From a virus, in the IMG/VR virus record IMGVR_UViG_3300025892_000177, positions 1 through 22,254 of that record: 22,254 bases of DNA, one strand, 5' to 3'. Positions 12,612-20,440 of this stretch are shown here, in pieces. How positions within the stretch are numbered: the stretch's first letter is position 1; each line of letters opens with the position of its first letter. The position numbers were made by a program, and so were the translations under genes. The notes under the pieces were generated by a model. The model searched no databases. It was not told where the DNA came from and saw only the letters and a list, made by a program, of their open reading frames with translations.

Positions 12612-15281
12612 TTGAGTTATGTAGACGCACTCTGGGATCGTGATAAAGATATTATCAAAGTTGTAGAGAGAAACAAAAAAGGCGAAAGAGAGTTTCGCGA
12701 ATTCCCCGCAAGATATGTGTTTTATTATGGCGACGGCAAAGGTAAACAAAAAAGTACTTTTGGTGATCCGGTAAGTCGTGTTGTTTGTAAAAGTTGGAAA
12801 GACTTTCTTAAGGAACAAAAGATTAATAAACATCGCGGACTATATGAAGCAGACATCAATCCTGTATACAGACTACTAGAAGAAAACTATTTAGGTCAAG
12901 ATGCACCTAATCTAAACGTTGCATTTTTTGATATTGAGGTTGACTTTGATCCTGAACGTGGTTATAGTTCACCAGAAGATCCTTTTACTGCCATTACTGC
13001 AATTACAGTACATTTACAATGGCTTGATAGTCTTATTACACTAGCACTTCCTCCTAAAACACTTACTATGGAACAAGCAAAGGAAGAATGTAAAGACTTT
13101 CCTAATACATATTTGTTTGAAACAGAAGCAGAAATGCTTGATACGTTTTTAGATTTAATTAAAGACGCTGATATTTTATCAGGCTGGAACAGTGAAGGTT
13201 ATGATATTCCTTATACTGTTAATAGAATTACAAGAGTTTTAAGTAAAGAAGACACAAGACGTTTTTGTTTATGGAACGCTTATCCTAAGAAAAGAGTATA
13301 TGAAAAGTTTGGTAGAGAACAAGAAACATATGATCTTATAGGACGTCAACACTTAGATAGTCTTGAACTATATCGTAAGTACACATATGAAGAACGACAC
13401 ACTTATCGACTAGATGCTATTGGTGAACTAGAAGTAGGTGAAAAGAAAACTGAATATGAAGGTACATTAGATCAACTATATAACAATGACTTTAAAACAT
13501 TTATTGAATATAACAGACAAGACGTTCTGTTGTTAGATAAACTTGATAAGAAATTACGCTTTATTGATCTAGCAAATGAACTTGCACACGCAAACACAGT
13601 GTTGCTACCAACGACAATGGGTGCTGTTGCAGTTACAGAACAAGCAATTATTAACGAAGCACACAGGCGTGGTTATGTTGTACCCAATAGAGTACATAGA
13701 GAGCCAGGTTCATCGCAGGCGGCTGGTGCATATGTTGCATATCCTAAGAAAGGATTGCATGATTGGATTGCATCAATGGATTTGAATTCACTATATCCTT
13801 CTGTTATTAGAAGTTTGAATATGGATCCAGCAACAGTTATAGGACAACTTAAACAAAACCATACAGAAGAATTCATAGGCGAACAAATGAACTTTAAAAA
13901 GAAGTCATTTGCAGGTGCTTGGGAAGGAAAGTTTGGTAGTCTTGAATATGATTATGTAATGGAACAACGCAAGGACGTTGAAATTACTATTGATTGGGAA
14001 GGTGGCGAAAGCGATACATTAAGTGCCGCAGAAGTTTACAAACTAATTTTTGATAGTAATCAACCATGGATGGTTAGTGCTAACGGTACATTGTTTACAA
14101 CAGAGTTTGAAGGTATTATTCCTGGACTACTAAAACGTTGGTATGCTGAACGTAAAGAAATGCAGGCTAAAAAGATTGCGGCACAAGATGCAGGCAATAA
14201 AATTGAAACTGCTTTTTGGGATAAAAGACAACTTGTTAAAAAGATTAACCTAAATAGTTTATATGGAGCAATCCTAAACCCAGGGTGTAGATTCTTTGAT
14301 CATAGAATTGGGCAATCAACTACACTTACAGGTCGTGCTATTGCAAAACATATGAGTGCAAAAGTAAATGAAATTATTACAGGCGAATATGATCACGTAG
14401 GTAAAAGTATTATATATGGTGATACAGACTCTGTGTACTTTAGTGCTTATACTAGTTTACGTGCAGAAATTGACAAAGGAGATATTCCTTGGAATAAAGA
14501 AAGTGTAATTCAACTGTATGATCAAATATGTGAAGAAGCAAATGTAACTTTTCCAAAGTTTATGGGAAATGCATTTCACTGTCCTAAAAGTAGAGGTGAA
14601 GTTATTGCCGCTGGTAGAGAAGTTGTTGGTGAAAAAGGATTGTTTATTACTAAAAAACGTTATGCAATTCTAATATATGACAATGAAGGATTTAGAACAG
14701 ATACAGATGGTAAGCCTGGTAAAGTAAAAGCAATGGGTTTAGATCTTAAACGTTCTGATACTCCTGTGTTTATGCAAGACTTTTTAAGTGAAGTATTGTT
14801 AGCAGTACTAACAGATGGCACGGAAGTTGAAATACTTGATATGATCACAGATTTTAGAACTAAATTTAAAGCAAGGCCTGGTTGGGAGAAAGGTTCTCCT
14901 AAACGTGCAAACAACGTAACAGACTATCTTGCTAAACTTAAAAAATTAGGCAAAGTAAACATGCCTGGACACGTTCGTGCTTCTATTAATTGGAACACAT
15001 TAAAAGATATGAACGGTGACAAATTTAGTATGCAGATTGTGGACGGTATGAAAGTTATTGTTTGCAAACTAAAACAAAATCCAATGGGATATACTTCGGT
15101 TGCATACCCAACGGACGAACTAAGACTACCAAAATGGTTCCAAGAACTACCTTTTGAAGATGATGAAATGGAAACTGCGATCATTGATAAAAAGTTAGAT
15201 AATCTAATTGGAGTGCTAGATTGGGATATTAAATCAACCGAACAGAAGAATACATTCAATAATTTATTTGACTTTGAATGA
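12612..15281 (+). CDS. 43: DNA polymerase, family B, T4 gp43-type, 889 aa
   Basis: The start is TTG, six bases after AAAGGAG. Length matches T4 gp43 (898 aa). Exonuclease motifs: Exo I FFDIEVDFD (~105-113), Exo II ILSGWNSEGYDIPY (~188-201) and Exo III YNRQDVLLLDK (~300-310), with the metal-binding acidic residues present, so proofreading should be active. Polymerase motifs: A SMDLNSLYPS (~388-397), B KKINLNSLYGA (~543-553) and C YGDTDS (602-607), with two Asp for catalysis. The C-terminus NTFNNLFDFE resembles the gp43 tail that docks on the sliding clamp. It is transcribed from its own sigma70-like promoter through a structured leader. The clamp gene follows. Confidence 0.98.
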   Translation: MSYVDALWDRDKDIIKVVERNKKGEREFREFPARYVFYYGDGKGKQKSTFGDPVSRVVCKSWKDFLKEQKINKHRGLYEADINPVYRLLEENYLGQDAPNLNVAFFDIEVDFDPERGYSSPEDPFTAITAITVHLQWLDSLITLALPPKTLTMEQAKEECKDFPNTYLFETEAEMLDTFLDLIKDADILSGWNSEGYDIPYTVNRITRVLSKEDTRRFCLWNAYPKKRVYEKFGREQETYDLIGRQHLDSLELYRKYTYEERHTYRLDAIGELEVGEKKTEYEGTLDQLYNNDFKTFIEYNRQDVLLLDKLDKKLRFIDLANELAHANTVLLPTTMGAVAVTEQAIINEAHRRGYVVPNRVHREPGSSQAAGAYVAYPKKGLHDWIASMDLNSLYPSVIRSLNMDPATVIGQLKQNHTEEFIGEQMNFKKKSFAGAWEGKFGSLEYDYVMEQRKDVEITIDWEGGESDTLSAAEVYKLIFDSNQPWMVSANGTLFTTEFEGIIPGLLKRWYAERKEMQAKKIAAQDAGNKIETAFWDKRQLVKKINLNSLYGAILNPGCRFFDHRIGQSTTLTGRAIAKHMSAKVNEIITGEYDHVGKSIIYGDTDSVYFSAYTSLRAEIDKGDIPWNKESVIQLYDQICEEANVTFPKFMGNAFHCPKSRGEVIAAGREVVGEKGLFITKKRYAILIYDNEGFRTDTDGKPGKVKAMGLDLKRSDTPVFMQDFLSEVLLAVLTDGTEVEILDMITDFRTKFKARPGWEKGSPKRANNVTDYLAKLKKLGKVNMPGHVRASINWNTLKDMNGDKFSMQIVDGMKVIVCKLKQNPMGYTSVAYPTDELRLPKWFQELPFEDDEMETAIIDKKLDNLIGVLDWDIKSTEQKNTFNNLFDFE

Positions 15282-15296
15282 TTTTCTAAATATAAT
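15268..15296 (+). promoter_or_regulatory. Sigma70-type promoter for the sliding clamp gene
   Basis: TTGACT (15268-15273), a 17-base spacer and TATAAT (15291-15296). The -35 box lies in the last codons of the polymerase gene. A CTAAATA also lies here, but the sigma70 match is far better. Confidence 0.8.
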
Positions 15297-15320
15297 AGTA
15301 TATAAGGAACGGAGAAAACT

Positions 15321-16052
15321 ATGAAAGACATTTTACAAGACATTGTTGCACATACACATGCACTTGGCTTTCTTAACATTGTTAAGGTCAATGGTGATGA
15401 TGCACAAACAGGTATTGATAGCATGGCAGAGGATCGCTCTGTGATCATGCAGGCAAATACTAAAAACGCCCAAGTAGAAATGAAGGGCACGTTTGGTATG
15501 CCAAACTTAAACAAACTAGACATTCATTTGAAGTGTCCAGAATATAAAGATGATGCAACTATTGATGTTGTACGTCAAGATAGAAACGGTGTACAGATTC
15601 CAACAGGTATACACTTTGAAAACAAAACAGGTGACTTTAAAAATGATTATCGTTTTATGAACGCAGAAATCATTAATGAAAAACTTAAGACTGTTAAGTT
15701 TAAAGGTGCGGCGTGGGACGTAGAAGTTTCGCCTAGTATGGCAAGTGTACAGAGATTTAAAATGCAGGCAACTGCAAACGCAGAAGAAACTGTGTTTACT
15801 GTGCTTACAGATGGTACAGATATCAAATTTAAATTTGGTGATGCTAGTACACACGCAGGTGAATTTATTTTTGCTACAGGTGTAACAGGTTCACTTAAAA
15901 ATGAATGGGCATGGCCAGTACAACAAACCCTTGCTATTTTAAGTTTAGATGGCGACAAAGTAATGAAGTTCTCAGATCAAGGTGCTATGCAAATTCAAGT
16001 AGACAGTGGTTTGGCAACTTATGAATACATTTTGCCAGCACAATCTAAATAG
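15321..16052 (+). CDS. 45: Putative sliding clamp (gp45-like), 243 aa
   Basis: The ATG follows AAGGAACGGAGAAAACT. Length is close to T4 gp45 (228 aa). The protein is all alpha/beta without Cys clusters. Stretches such as GTFGMPNLNKLDIHLKCPEY and FKFGDASTHAGEFIFATG, then the C-terminal VMKFSDQGAMQIQVDSGLAT and YEYILPA, match the type of clamp I recall from marine T4-like phages. Clamps form a trimeric ring that tethers the polymerase. Its position directly after the polymerase supports this. It has its own promoter, perhaps to raise its dose. The call rests on remembered family pattern and neighbourhood. Confidence 0.8.
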   Translation: MKDILQDIVAHTHALGFLNIVKVNGDDAQTGIDSMAEDRSVIMQANTKNAQVEMKGTFGMPNLNKLDIHLKCPEYKDDATIDVVRQDRNGVQIPTGIHFENKTGDFKNDYRFMNAEIINEKLKTVKFKGAAWDVEVSPSMASVQRFKMQATANAEETVFTVLTDGTDIKFKFGDASTHAGEFIFATGVTGSLKNEWAWPVQQTLAILSLDGDKVMKFSDQGAMQIQVDSGLATYEYILPAQSK

Positions 16053-16060
16053 GAGATATA

Positions 16061-17509
16061 ATGAATACGGACTTAACAACAGAACAAAAAGACTACGCAA
16101 CGTTTTTACCGGCGTTGAGTGGTTTCTATGCTACCTTTATAGGTAAGCAACGCAGAGAAGAATACGTTGATAAGAGTCGTATTCCGTATCCTAGTATGGA
16201 AAGTATGAATTGGTTAAACAAGAAAGAAGGACTGTTTAACTATCATTGGTCATTATATTCCGCAGGACATGCCGAACTAGATATTAATAAAGATGCACCT
16301 AAAGAAGATATGATACGAGATAGAGATCGTAACAATAGTTGGATGTTAGGTGACTCGGGTGGTTTCCAGATAGGTAAAGGTGTGTGGGAAGGCGATTGGA
16401 AAGATCCTAATTGTCCTAAAGCACAAAAGAAACGTGAGCAAGTACTTGCGTGGATGGACGCTTATATGGACTATGGAATGATACTTGATATTCCGGCGTG
16501 GGTAGCACGTTCACCAGCAGGTGCAAAAGCAACAGGTATTGACAACTATCAAGATGCCGTTAATGCTACACGTATTAACAACGACTACTTTATGAAACAC
16601 AGAAGCGGTGCTTGTAAGTTCTTAAATGTATTACAAGGTGAAAATCATGCTGATGCAGAAGATTGGTATCAACAAATGAAAGATTACTGTGATCCTAAAA
16701 AGTATGAAAATCATTTTAATGGTTGGTCGATGGGTGGACAGAACATGTGTGATGTACATCTAGTATTAAAACGTTTAGTTGCATTACGCTTTGATGGATT
16801 ACTTGAAAAAGGCAAACATGATGTTATGCACTTTTTGGGTACTAGTAAATTAGAGTGGGCAACACTACTGACAGATATTCAAAGAGCAGTTCGCAAGTAT
16901 CACAATGAAAACTTTATGATTACATTTGATTGTGCTAGTCCGTTCTTAGCCACAGCAAATGGTCAAATTTATTGTGAACTCGAAACACAAGATCGAAGTA
17001 AATGGGTATATAGAATGGTACCAAGTATTGACGACAAAGGATTAGCAACTGACAATACTCCTTTTGCACAAGCATTTGTTAGAGAAGGTAAGCATGGTAG
17101 TTTTAAAGATTCGCCACTTACAAAAAACTTAAAAGCCAGAGATGTTTGCATTTATGCTCCTGGTGATCTAAATAAAATAGGTAAAGAAGGAAAGACATCA
17201 TGGGATAGTTTTTCTTATGCGATCCAAATGGGTCATAATGTATGGAGTCATATCAATGCAGTACAAGAAGCAAACAGACAATACGACAATGGAATCATTC
17301 CAAACATGCTTGTCGAAGAGTCCTTTGACAGGTTATTTTTTAGAGATGTTGTGGAAGCAATATTTGCAACTTCAAACAGAGACGAAGCAAATCAAATAGT
17401 AGAAGAATTTTCAAGGTTTTGGATGTCTATTATTGGAACTAGAGGTGCTACTGGCAGGAAGACTGTTAATGCTAGTACACAATACACAAACTTATTCGAG
17501 GAGGTATAG
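16061..17509 (+). CDS. TGT-superfamily transglycosylase, DpdA-like, 482 aa
   Basis: The ATG follows AGGAGATATA; the ribosome site overlaps the clamp stop codon. TGT hallmarks in order: DSGGFQ (98-103), with the Asp that binds the base or acts as acid/base; a MILDIPAW strand (~140-147); GWSMGGQ (~221-227), like the GGLAVGE segment; HFLGTSKLEW (257-266), like YLMGVGxPED; and MITFDCASP (287-294), where Asp290 matches the nucleophile of the FDC motif. The CxCxxC zinc site after the nucleophile is not seen. TGTs exchange guanine for 7-deazaguanines in tRNA; the phage DpdA branch does so in DNA. The location by the polymerase and FolE in the window favour a DNA role, but tRNA remains possible. Confidence 0.8.
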   Translation: MNTDLTTEQKDYATFLPALSGFYATFIGKQRREEYVDKSRIPYPSMESMNWLNKKEGLFNYHWSLYSAGHAELDINKDAPKEDMIRDRDRNNSWMLGDSGGFQIGKGVWEGDWKDPNCPKAQKKREQVLAWMDAYMDYGMILDIPAWVARSPAGAKATGIDNYQDAVNATRINNDYFMKHRSGACKFLNVLQGENHADAEDWYQQMKDYCDPKKYENHFNGWSMGGQNMCDVHLVLKRLVALRFDGLLEKGKHDVMHFLGTSKLEWATLLTDIQRAVRKYHNENFMITFDCASPFLATANGQIYCELETQDRSKWVYRMVPSIDDKGLATDNTPFAQAFVREGKHGSFKDSPLTKNLKARDVCIYAPGDLNKIGKEGKTSWDSFSYAIQMGHNVWSHINAVQEANRQYDNGIIPNMLVEESFDRLFFRDVVEAIFATSNRDEANQIVEEFSRFWMSIIGTRGATGRKTVNASTQYTNLFEEV

Positions 17510-17510
17510 T

Positions 17511-17726
17511 ATGACTAACGTAGAAAAGATAGATAAGTTAAACAATAGACTGCAAAGCCTTATTGCAAAACATAAACTAGTACATGAAAAAGTCGAAGTT
17601 GCAGAGGCAGAAAAAGTACAAGAAAAGTTTTTAGTAGAAATGAAAAAACAAAAACTTTCTCTTAAAGACGAGATGTGGAAAATTAACTTAGAAATAACTT
17701 CATTGGAGGCACAAAGTGAAGCGTGA
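17511..17726 (+). CDS. YdcH/DUF465-like coiled-coil protein, 71 aa
   Basis: I chose the ATG at 17511, just after GAGGAGGTATAGT; an earlier in-frame start would lie inside the TGT-like gene. The whole protein is helical and highly charged (KIDKLNNRLQSLIAKHKLVH; KKQKLSLKDEMWKINLEI). The KH(x)nLKxxKLxLKDE layout is that of DUF465/YdcH small coiled-coil proteins, whose role is unknown. No Cys or membrane segment. The end overlaps the next gene by 11 bases, so the two are coupled. Probably an oligomeric helper protein; function not known. Confidence 0.8.
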   Translation: MTNVEKIDKLNNRLQSLIAKHKLVHEKVEVAEAEKVQEKFLVEMKKQKLSLKDEMWKINLEITSLEAQSEA

Positions 17727-18231
17727 TTATGATGATGGTGTTAAGGACGATGTTGTTTACTTCACAGGTTACGAAGTAGAAAAAACTCCAGCATTTGAAG
17801 AACACACGTTATTTGTAGTAGGGCCTAGACCATTACAAGAAGTATTAGAACAAGCAAAGAAAAATACAGTAGATCATATTTACTTAGGTGCTAATCAAAG
17901 TTTTAATATTGATGGCGGTACAAGTTATGCTTGGGACGAACTTGTAAAAGGGTTACTTAAAGAAAATTATATGGTTACACTAGACTATGATGTAAGATAT
18001 CATGAATATGTTATTGAAGCAGGATATAACGAACATAATAAATTCATTAGTATGATTAGTGTTAAACTTCCTCATATCGATCATTTAAATTATAATGCTT
18101 GTATTAAGATTGATGATAAAGACTTTAAAGCATCTAACGCAGGTGTTTGGGTACATTATGCTAGAGATTTACAGCCAAGAGATAAGTTTACTGATTGGTC
18201 TAAATACGAAAACGATAATTCAGTAGAGTAA
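17716..18231 (+). CDS. Conserved marine phage protein of unknown function, 171 aa
   Basis: The GTG start lies six bases after a GGAGG site in the previous gene, and the two frames overlap. I recall the sequence style from marine T4-like phages: VVYFTGYEVEKTPAFEEHTL, HIYLGANQSFN, then SMISVKLPHIDHLNYNACIK, IDDKDFKASNAGVW and a C-terminal FTDWSKYE. The pattern of strands and helices suggests an alpha/beta fold. I see no catalytic or metal motif. It lies between the TGT-like enzyme and the aminotransferase, so it may serve the same pathway. That link rests only on position. Confidence 0.82.
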   Translation: MKRDYDDGVKDDVVYFTGYEVEKTPAFEEHTLFVVGPRPLQEVLEQAKKNTVDHIYLGANQSFNIDGGTSYAWDELVKGLLKENYMVTLDYDVRYHEYVIEAGYNEHNKFISMISVKLPHIDHLNYNACIKIDDKDFKASNAGVWVHYARDLQPRDKFTDWSKYENDNSVE

Positions 18232-18235
18232 CACA

Positions 18236-19483
18236 ATGAAATTAATACACCCCTTTTCTCAGCCCAAGGACGAACATCCTAAAGTTAAAGAAATGAATGG
18301 ACACTTCCTAGTAGGTGAAACTCAGCAATGGTATGACCTAAGTGGCGGAACAGGATGTAATATTTTTGGATTTACACAGCCTGAGATACAAGCCAAAGTA
18401 GCAGAAACAAGTTTTCAGTTTCCAAACGATGATTGGACAACTAAAAGTACTGTATGGTATGAACTAGAAGATACTCTTAAAAAAGTTTTACCTAACACAT
18501 ACACAGGGTTTATACCTGCACTTACAGGCAGTGATAGTGTAGACAATTCATTAAAAATTGCATGGAGATATTGGACTAAAAAAGAACAATCTCGCAGACG
18601 TACAGTACTTGTAAGAAAAGGAAGTTTTCATTCAGGTAGTATTACTGGTTGGCAAATGACAGATGATCAAGATTGGATTTTAGGAAATTGGCCACATATT
18701 GATTTTGTAGACTTCTTTGATGATAACTTTGATGCTATGTTTACAAAACACAAAGATACCCTTGCAGGTATTATGTTAGATACCGTAAATTGGTACAATG
18801 GTATTAGTGAAGTAAGTGACGAAGTATTAGAAAAAATACAAACTGCAAGAAAACAAACAGGTTGCTTGTTAATAGTAGATGAAATACTTACAGGCATGTG
18901 GCGTATGGGACATTTTTCACATAGTATACATAAAAACTTAAACCCCGATATGATCTGTTTTGGAAAAGCACTTACAGGTGGGTTTGGAACTTTGGCTATT
19001 ACCGTATTACATAAAAACATTCACGATACAATAAGTGCATTTGATCCTAGCCTATGGGATAACTTTCCTATTGCAGTAGGTAATACAAGGGCACAATCAA
19101 ATACAGGTGCTAGAGCAACAATAGAAACAATTAATAAATGTATTGAAGAAGATATTGGTACAAAAGTAATAAATGATGTTGTACCGTTTGTTGAACGTAT
19201 TGCAAACATACTAAAACAAGTAGATACATTTGAAGTAACACACAGCAACAGTATTCTTTACTGTAACTTTGTGAACAATTATGACAATGATCAATGTAAA
19301 ATATTATCAACATTTTTAAACAGTCATAAATTATGGAACTCAGAACACACAAGAATTTGGTTCTTGAGTTTCTACGACCTAAATAAACAAGAAGCAGACT
19401 ATATTGAACATACATTTCAAAAGTTTGTAACCCTTGTTAATAATGGTAAAATATGGGACCAAAATAACTGGAAAAGTAATTGA
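18236..19483 (+). CDS. Class III PLP-dependent aminotransferase, 415 aa
   Basis: The ATG lies four bases after the previous stop; the upstream GTAGAG is a weak ribosome site. The fold-type I layout is clear: substrate strand DLSGGTGCNIFGF (~34-46), phosphate-binding ALTGSDSVDNSLKIA (~95-109, compare SGTEAVE), KGSFHSGSITGW (~128-139), cofactor-binding VDEILTGMWRMG with Asp215, and the Schiff-base lysine in CFGKALTGGFG (Lys244). Length is normal for this family, which includes GSA aminomutase and acetylornithine/diamine aminotransferases. The substrate is undetermined. Possible roles are a modified base, sugar or glycan. The enzyme looks intact. Confidence 0.92.
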   Translation: MKLIHPFSQPKDEHPKVKEMNGHFLVGETQQWYDLSGGTGCNIFGFTQPEIQAKVAETSFQFPNDDWTTKSTVWYELEDTLKKVLPNTYTGFIPALTGSDSVDNSLKIAWRYWTKKEQSRRRTVLVRKGSFHSGSITGWQMTDDQDWILGNWPHIDFVDFFDDNFDAMFTKHKDTLAGIMLDTVNWYNGISEVSDEVLEKIQTARKQTGCLLIVDEILTGMWRMGHFSHSIHKNLNPDMICFGKALTGGFGTLAITVLHKNIHDTISAFDPSLWDNFPIAVGNTRAQSNTGARATIETINKCIEEDIGTKVINDVVPFVERIANILKQVDTFEVTHSNSILYCNFVNNYDNDQCKILSTFLNSHKLWNSEHTRIWFLSFYDLNKQEADYIEHTFQKFVTLVNNGKIWDQNNWKSN

Positions 19484-19508
19484 CAACTGTACAGAAAGAA
19501 TGTATTAT
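19480..19508 (+). promoter_or_regulatory. Sigma70-type promoter for the 19583 gene
   Basis: TTGACA (19480-19485), a 17-base spacer and TATTAT (19503-19508). It overlaps the aminotransferase stop codon. Transcription would start near 19515, which excludes the ATG at 19511 and points to a downstream start for the next gene. Confidence 0.82.
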
Positions 19509-19582
19509 AAATGAATAATCAACGAGAACCTTACTACGATTATATGTTAAGAAGAACCAGAGAAGAAAACGAAAAGGTAATT

Positions 19583-19966
19583 ATGGAAAACGCAAAAAGA
19601 ATGATATGGGTAACCTTTACTAAAGAAGGTATTCACAAGTATCCTGCGGCACTGGACGATCCGGCACTTGCTACAGGTGATGAATATGATGTTAGTTTTT
19701 TGGGATATCCCCACAGACACATATTTCATTTTAAAGTAGGTATCACTGTTACACACAACGACAGAGATATAGAATTTATTCAATTTAAACGTTGGCTAGA
19801 AAAACTTTATCAGGAGAAAACACTTGAACTAGATTATAAGAGTTGTGAAATGATGAGTGATGATTTATATGAACAAATTATCGCAAAACACCCAGGTCGT
19901 GAAGTCCATATTGACGTAAGTGAAGATGGAGAAAACGGCGCACACATTGAGTACTATGCAAAGTAA
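19583..19966 (+). CDS. Conserved marine phage protein of unknown function, 127 aa
   Basis: An open frame begins at an ATG at 19511, but that ATG lies 3 bases after the -10 box of the promoter here, has no ribosome site, and would precede the RNA start. I chose ATG 19583, five bases after AAAAGGT; the ATG at 19601 is another option. The protein starts MENAKRMIWVTFTKEGIHKY and is conserved in marine T4-like phages as I recall (FLGYPHRHIFHFKVGITV; RDIEFIQFKRWLEKLY; SCEMMSDDLYEQI). It looks alpha/beta with several His. No known motif. The start is uncertain; reality of the gene is not. Confidence 0.75.
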   Translation: MENAKRMIWVTFTKEGIHKYPAALDDPALATGDEYDVSFLGYPHRHIFHFKVGITVTHNDRDIEFIQFKRWLEKLYQEKTLELDYKSCEMMSDDLYEQIIAKHPGREVHIDVSEDGENGAHIEYYAK

Positions 19967-19980
19967 AAAAGGAGATAACA

Positions 19981-20202
19981 TTGTCTTACCTTGCAAAACG
20001 TCCAGAGATTGTAAAAATCTTTGATGATCTCGATTCCTTCCGCGACTTTTGTCGATTTGAAGGGTTTAAATTTAACGAAAAGTTCCTTTACAAAAGGGAA
20101 ACAAGAGAGTGGAGGGCATACGAAGGTCGTAACAATCCACGGAAAGCAAAACAACGTGTTCACAAAAATCGTAACGCTAAGAACCGAGGACCAAAGCGAT
20201 AG
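19981..20202 (+). CDS. Small basic protein of unknown function, 73 aa
   Basis: The gene starts at TTG, right after AAAAAAGGAGATAACA, a strong ribosome site. The first half is helical with acidic and aromatic residues (EIVKIFDDLDSFRDFCRFEG). The second half is very basic (RETREWRAYEGRNNPRKAKQ; HKNRNAKNRGPKR), suggesting RNA or DNA contact. I recall similar short phage proteins of unknown role. The next gene's ribosome site overlaps its stop codon. Confidence 0.75.
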   Translation: MSYLAKRPEIVKIFDDLDSFRDFCRFEGFKFNEKFLYKRETREWRAYEGRNNPRKAKQRVHKNRNAKNRGPKR

Positions 20203-20212
20203 AGGTCCATAC

Positions 20213-20440
20213 TTGACTGATAAATTTGGAAATTCAGTAGAAGGTGGTGCATTAAATGCAAATTATACGACCGTAGACGCAGTCGCCAAAGTGAGTAATA
20301 CACTAGGCAATCATGGTTATGTTTACGGTCGTGATTTTATTTGGCAAGATCAAGGCTATACAGATAGTATGGATGATGCTATAATATTTGAATATAACGA
20401 TTTAAGAATACTAACAATATTAGGATTAACAAATGGCTAG
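20213..20440 (+). CDS. Small protein of unknown function, 75 aa
   Basis: I chose the TTG at 20213, six bases after AGAGGT. The frame is open further upstream, but that part overlaps the preceding gene and encodes nothing recognisable. The protein begins LTDKFGNSVEGGALNANYTT and contains VDAVAKVSNTLGNHGYVYG, then an acidic stretch (DQGYTDSMDDAIIFEYND). It overlaps the glycosyltransferase gene by eight bases, implying coupling. No family recognised. Confidence 0.65.
   Translation: MTDKFGNSVEGGALNANYTTVDAVAKVSNTLGNHGYVYGRDFIWQDQGYTDSMDDAIIFEYNDLRILTILGLTNG

Noticed and set aside
15285-15292. TCTAAATA as a late promoter for the clamp
   Set aside because: It overlaps the -10 region of a good sigma70-type promoter with a 17-base spacer.
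14924-15523. 199-residue minus-strand open frame across the polymerase/clamp junction
   Set aside because: It is antisense to two well-supported genes and covers the clamp promoter. Its composition is that of a reverse-frame shadow and no ribosome site is evident.
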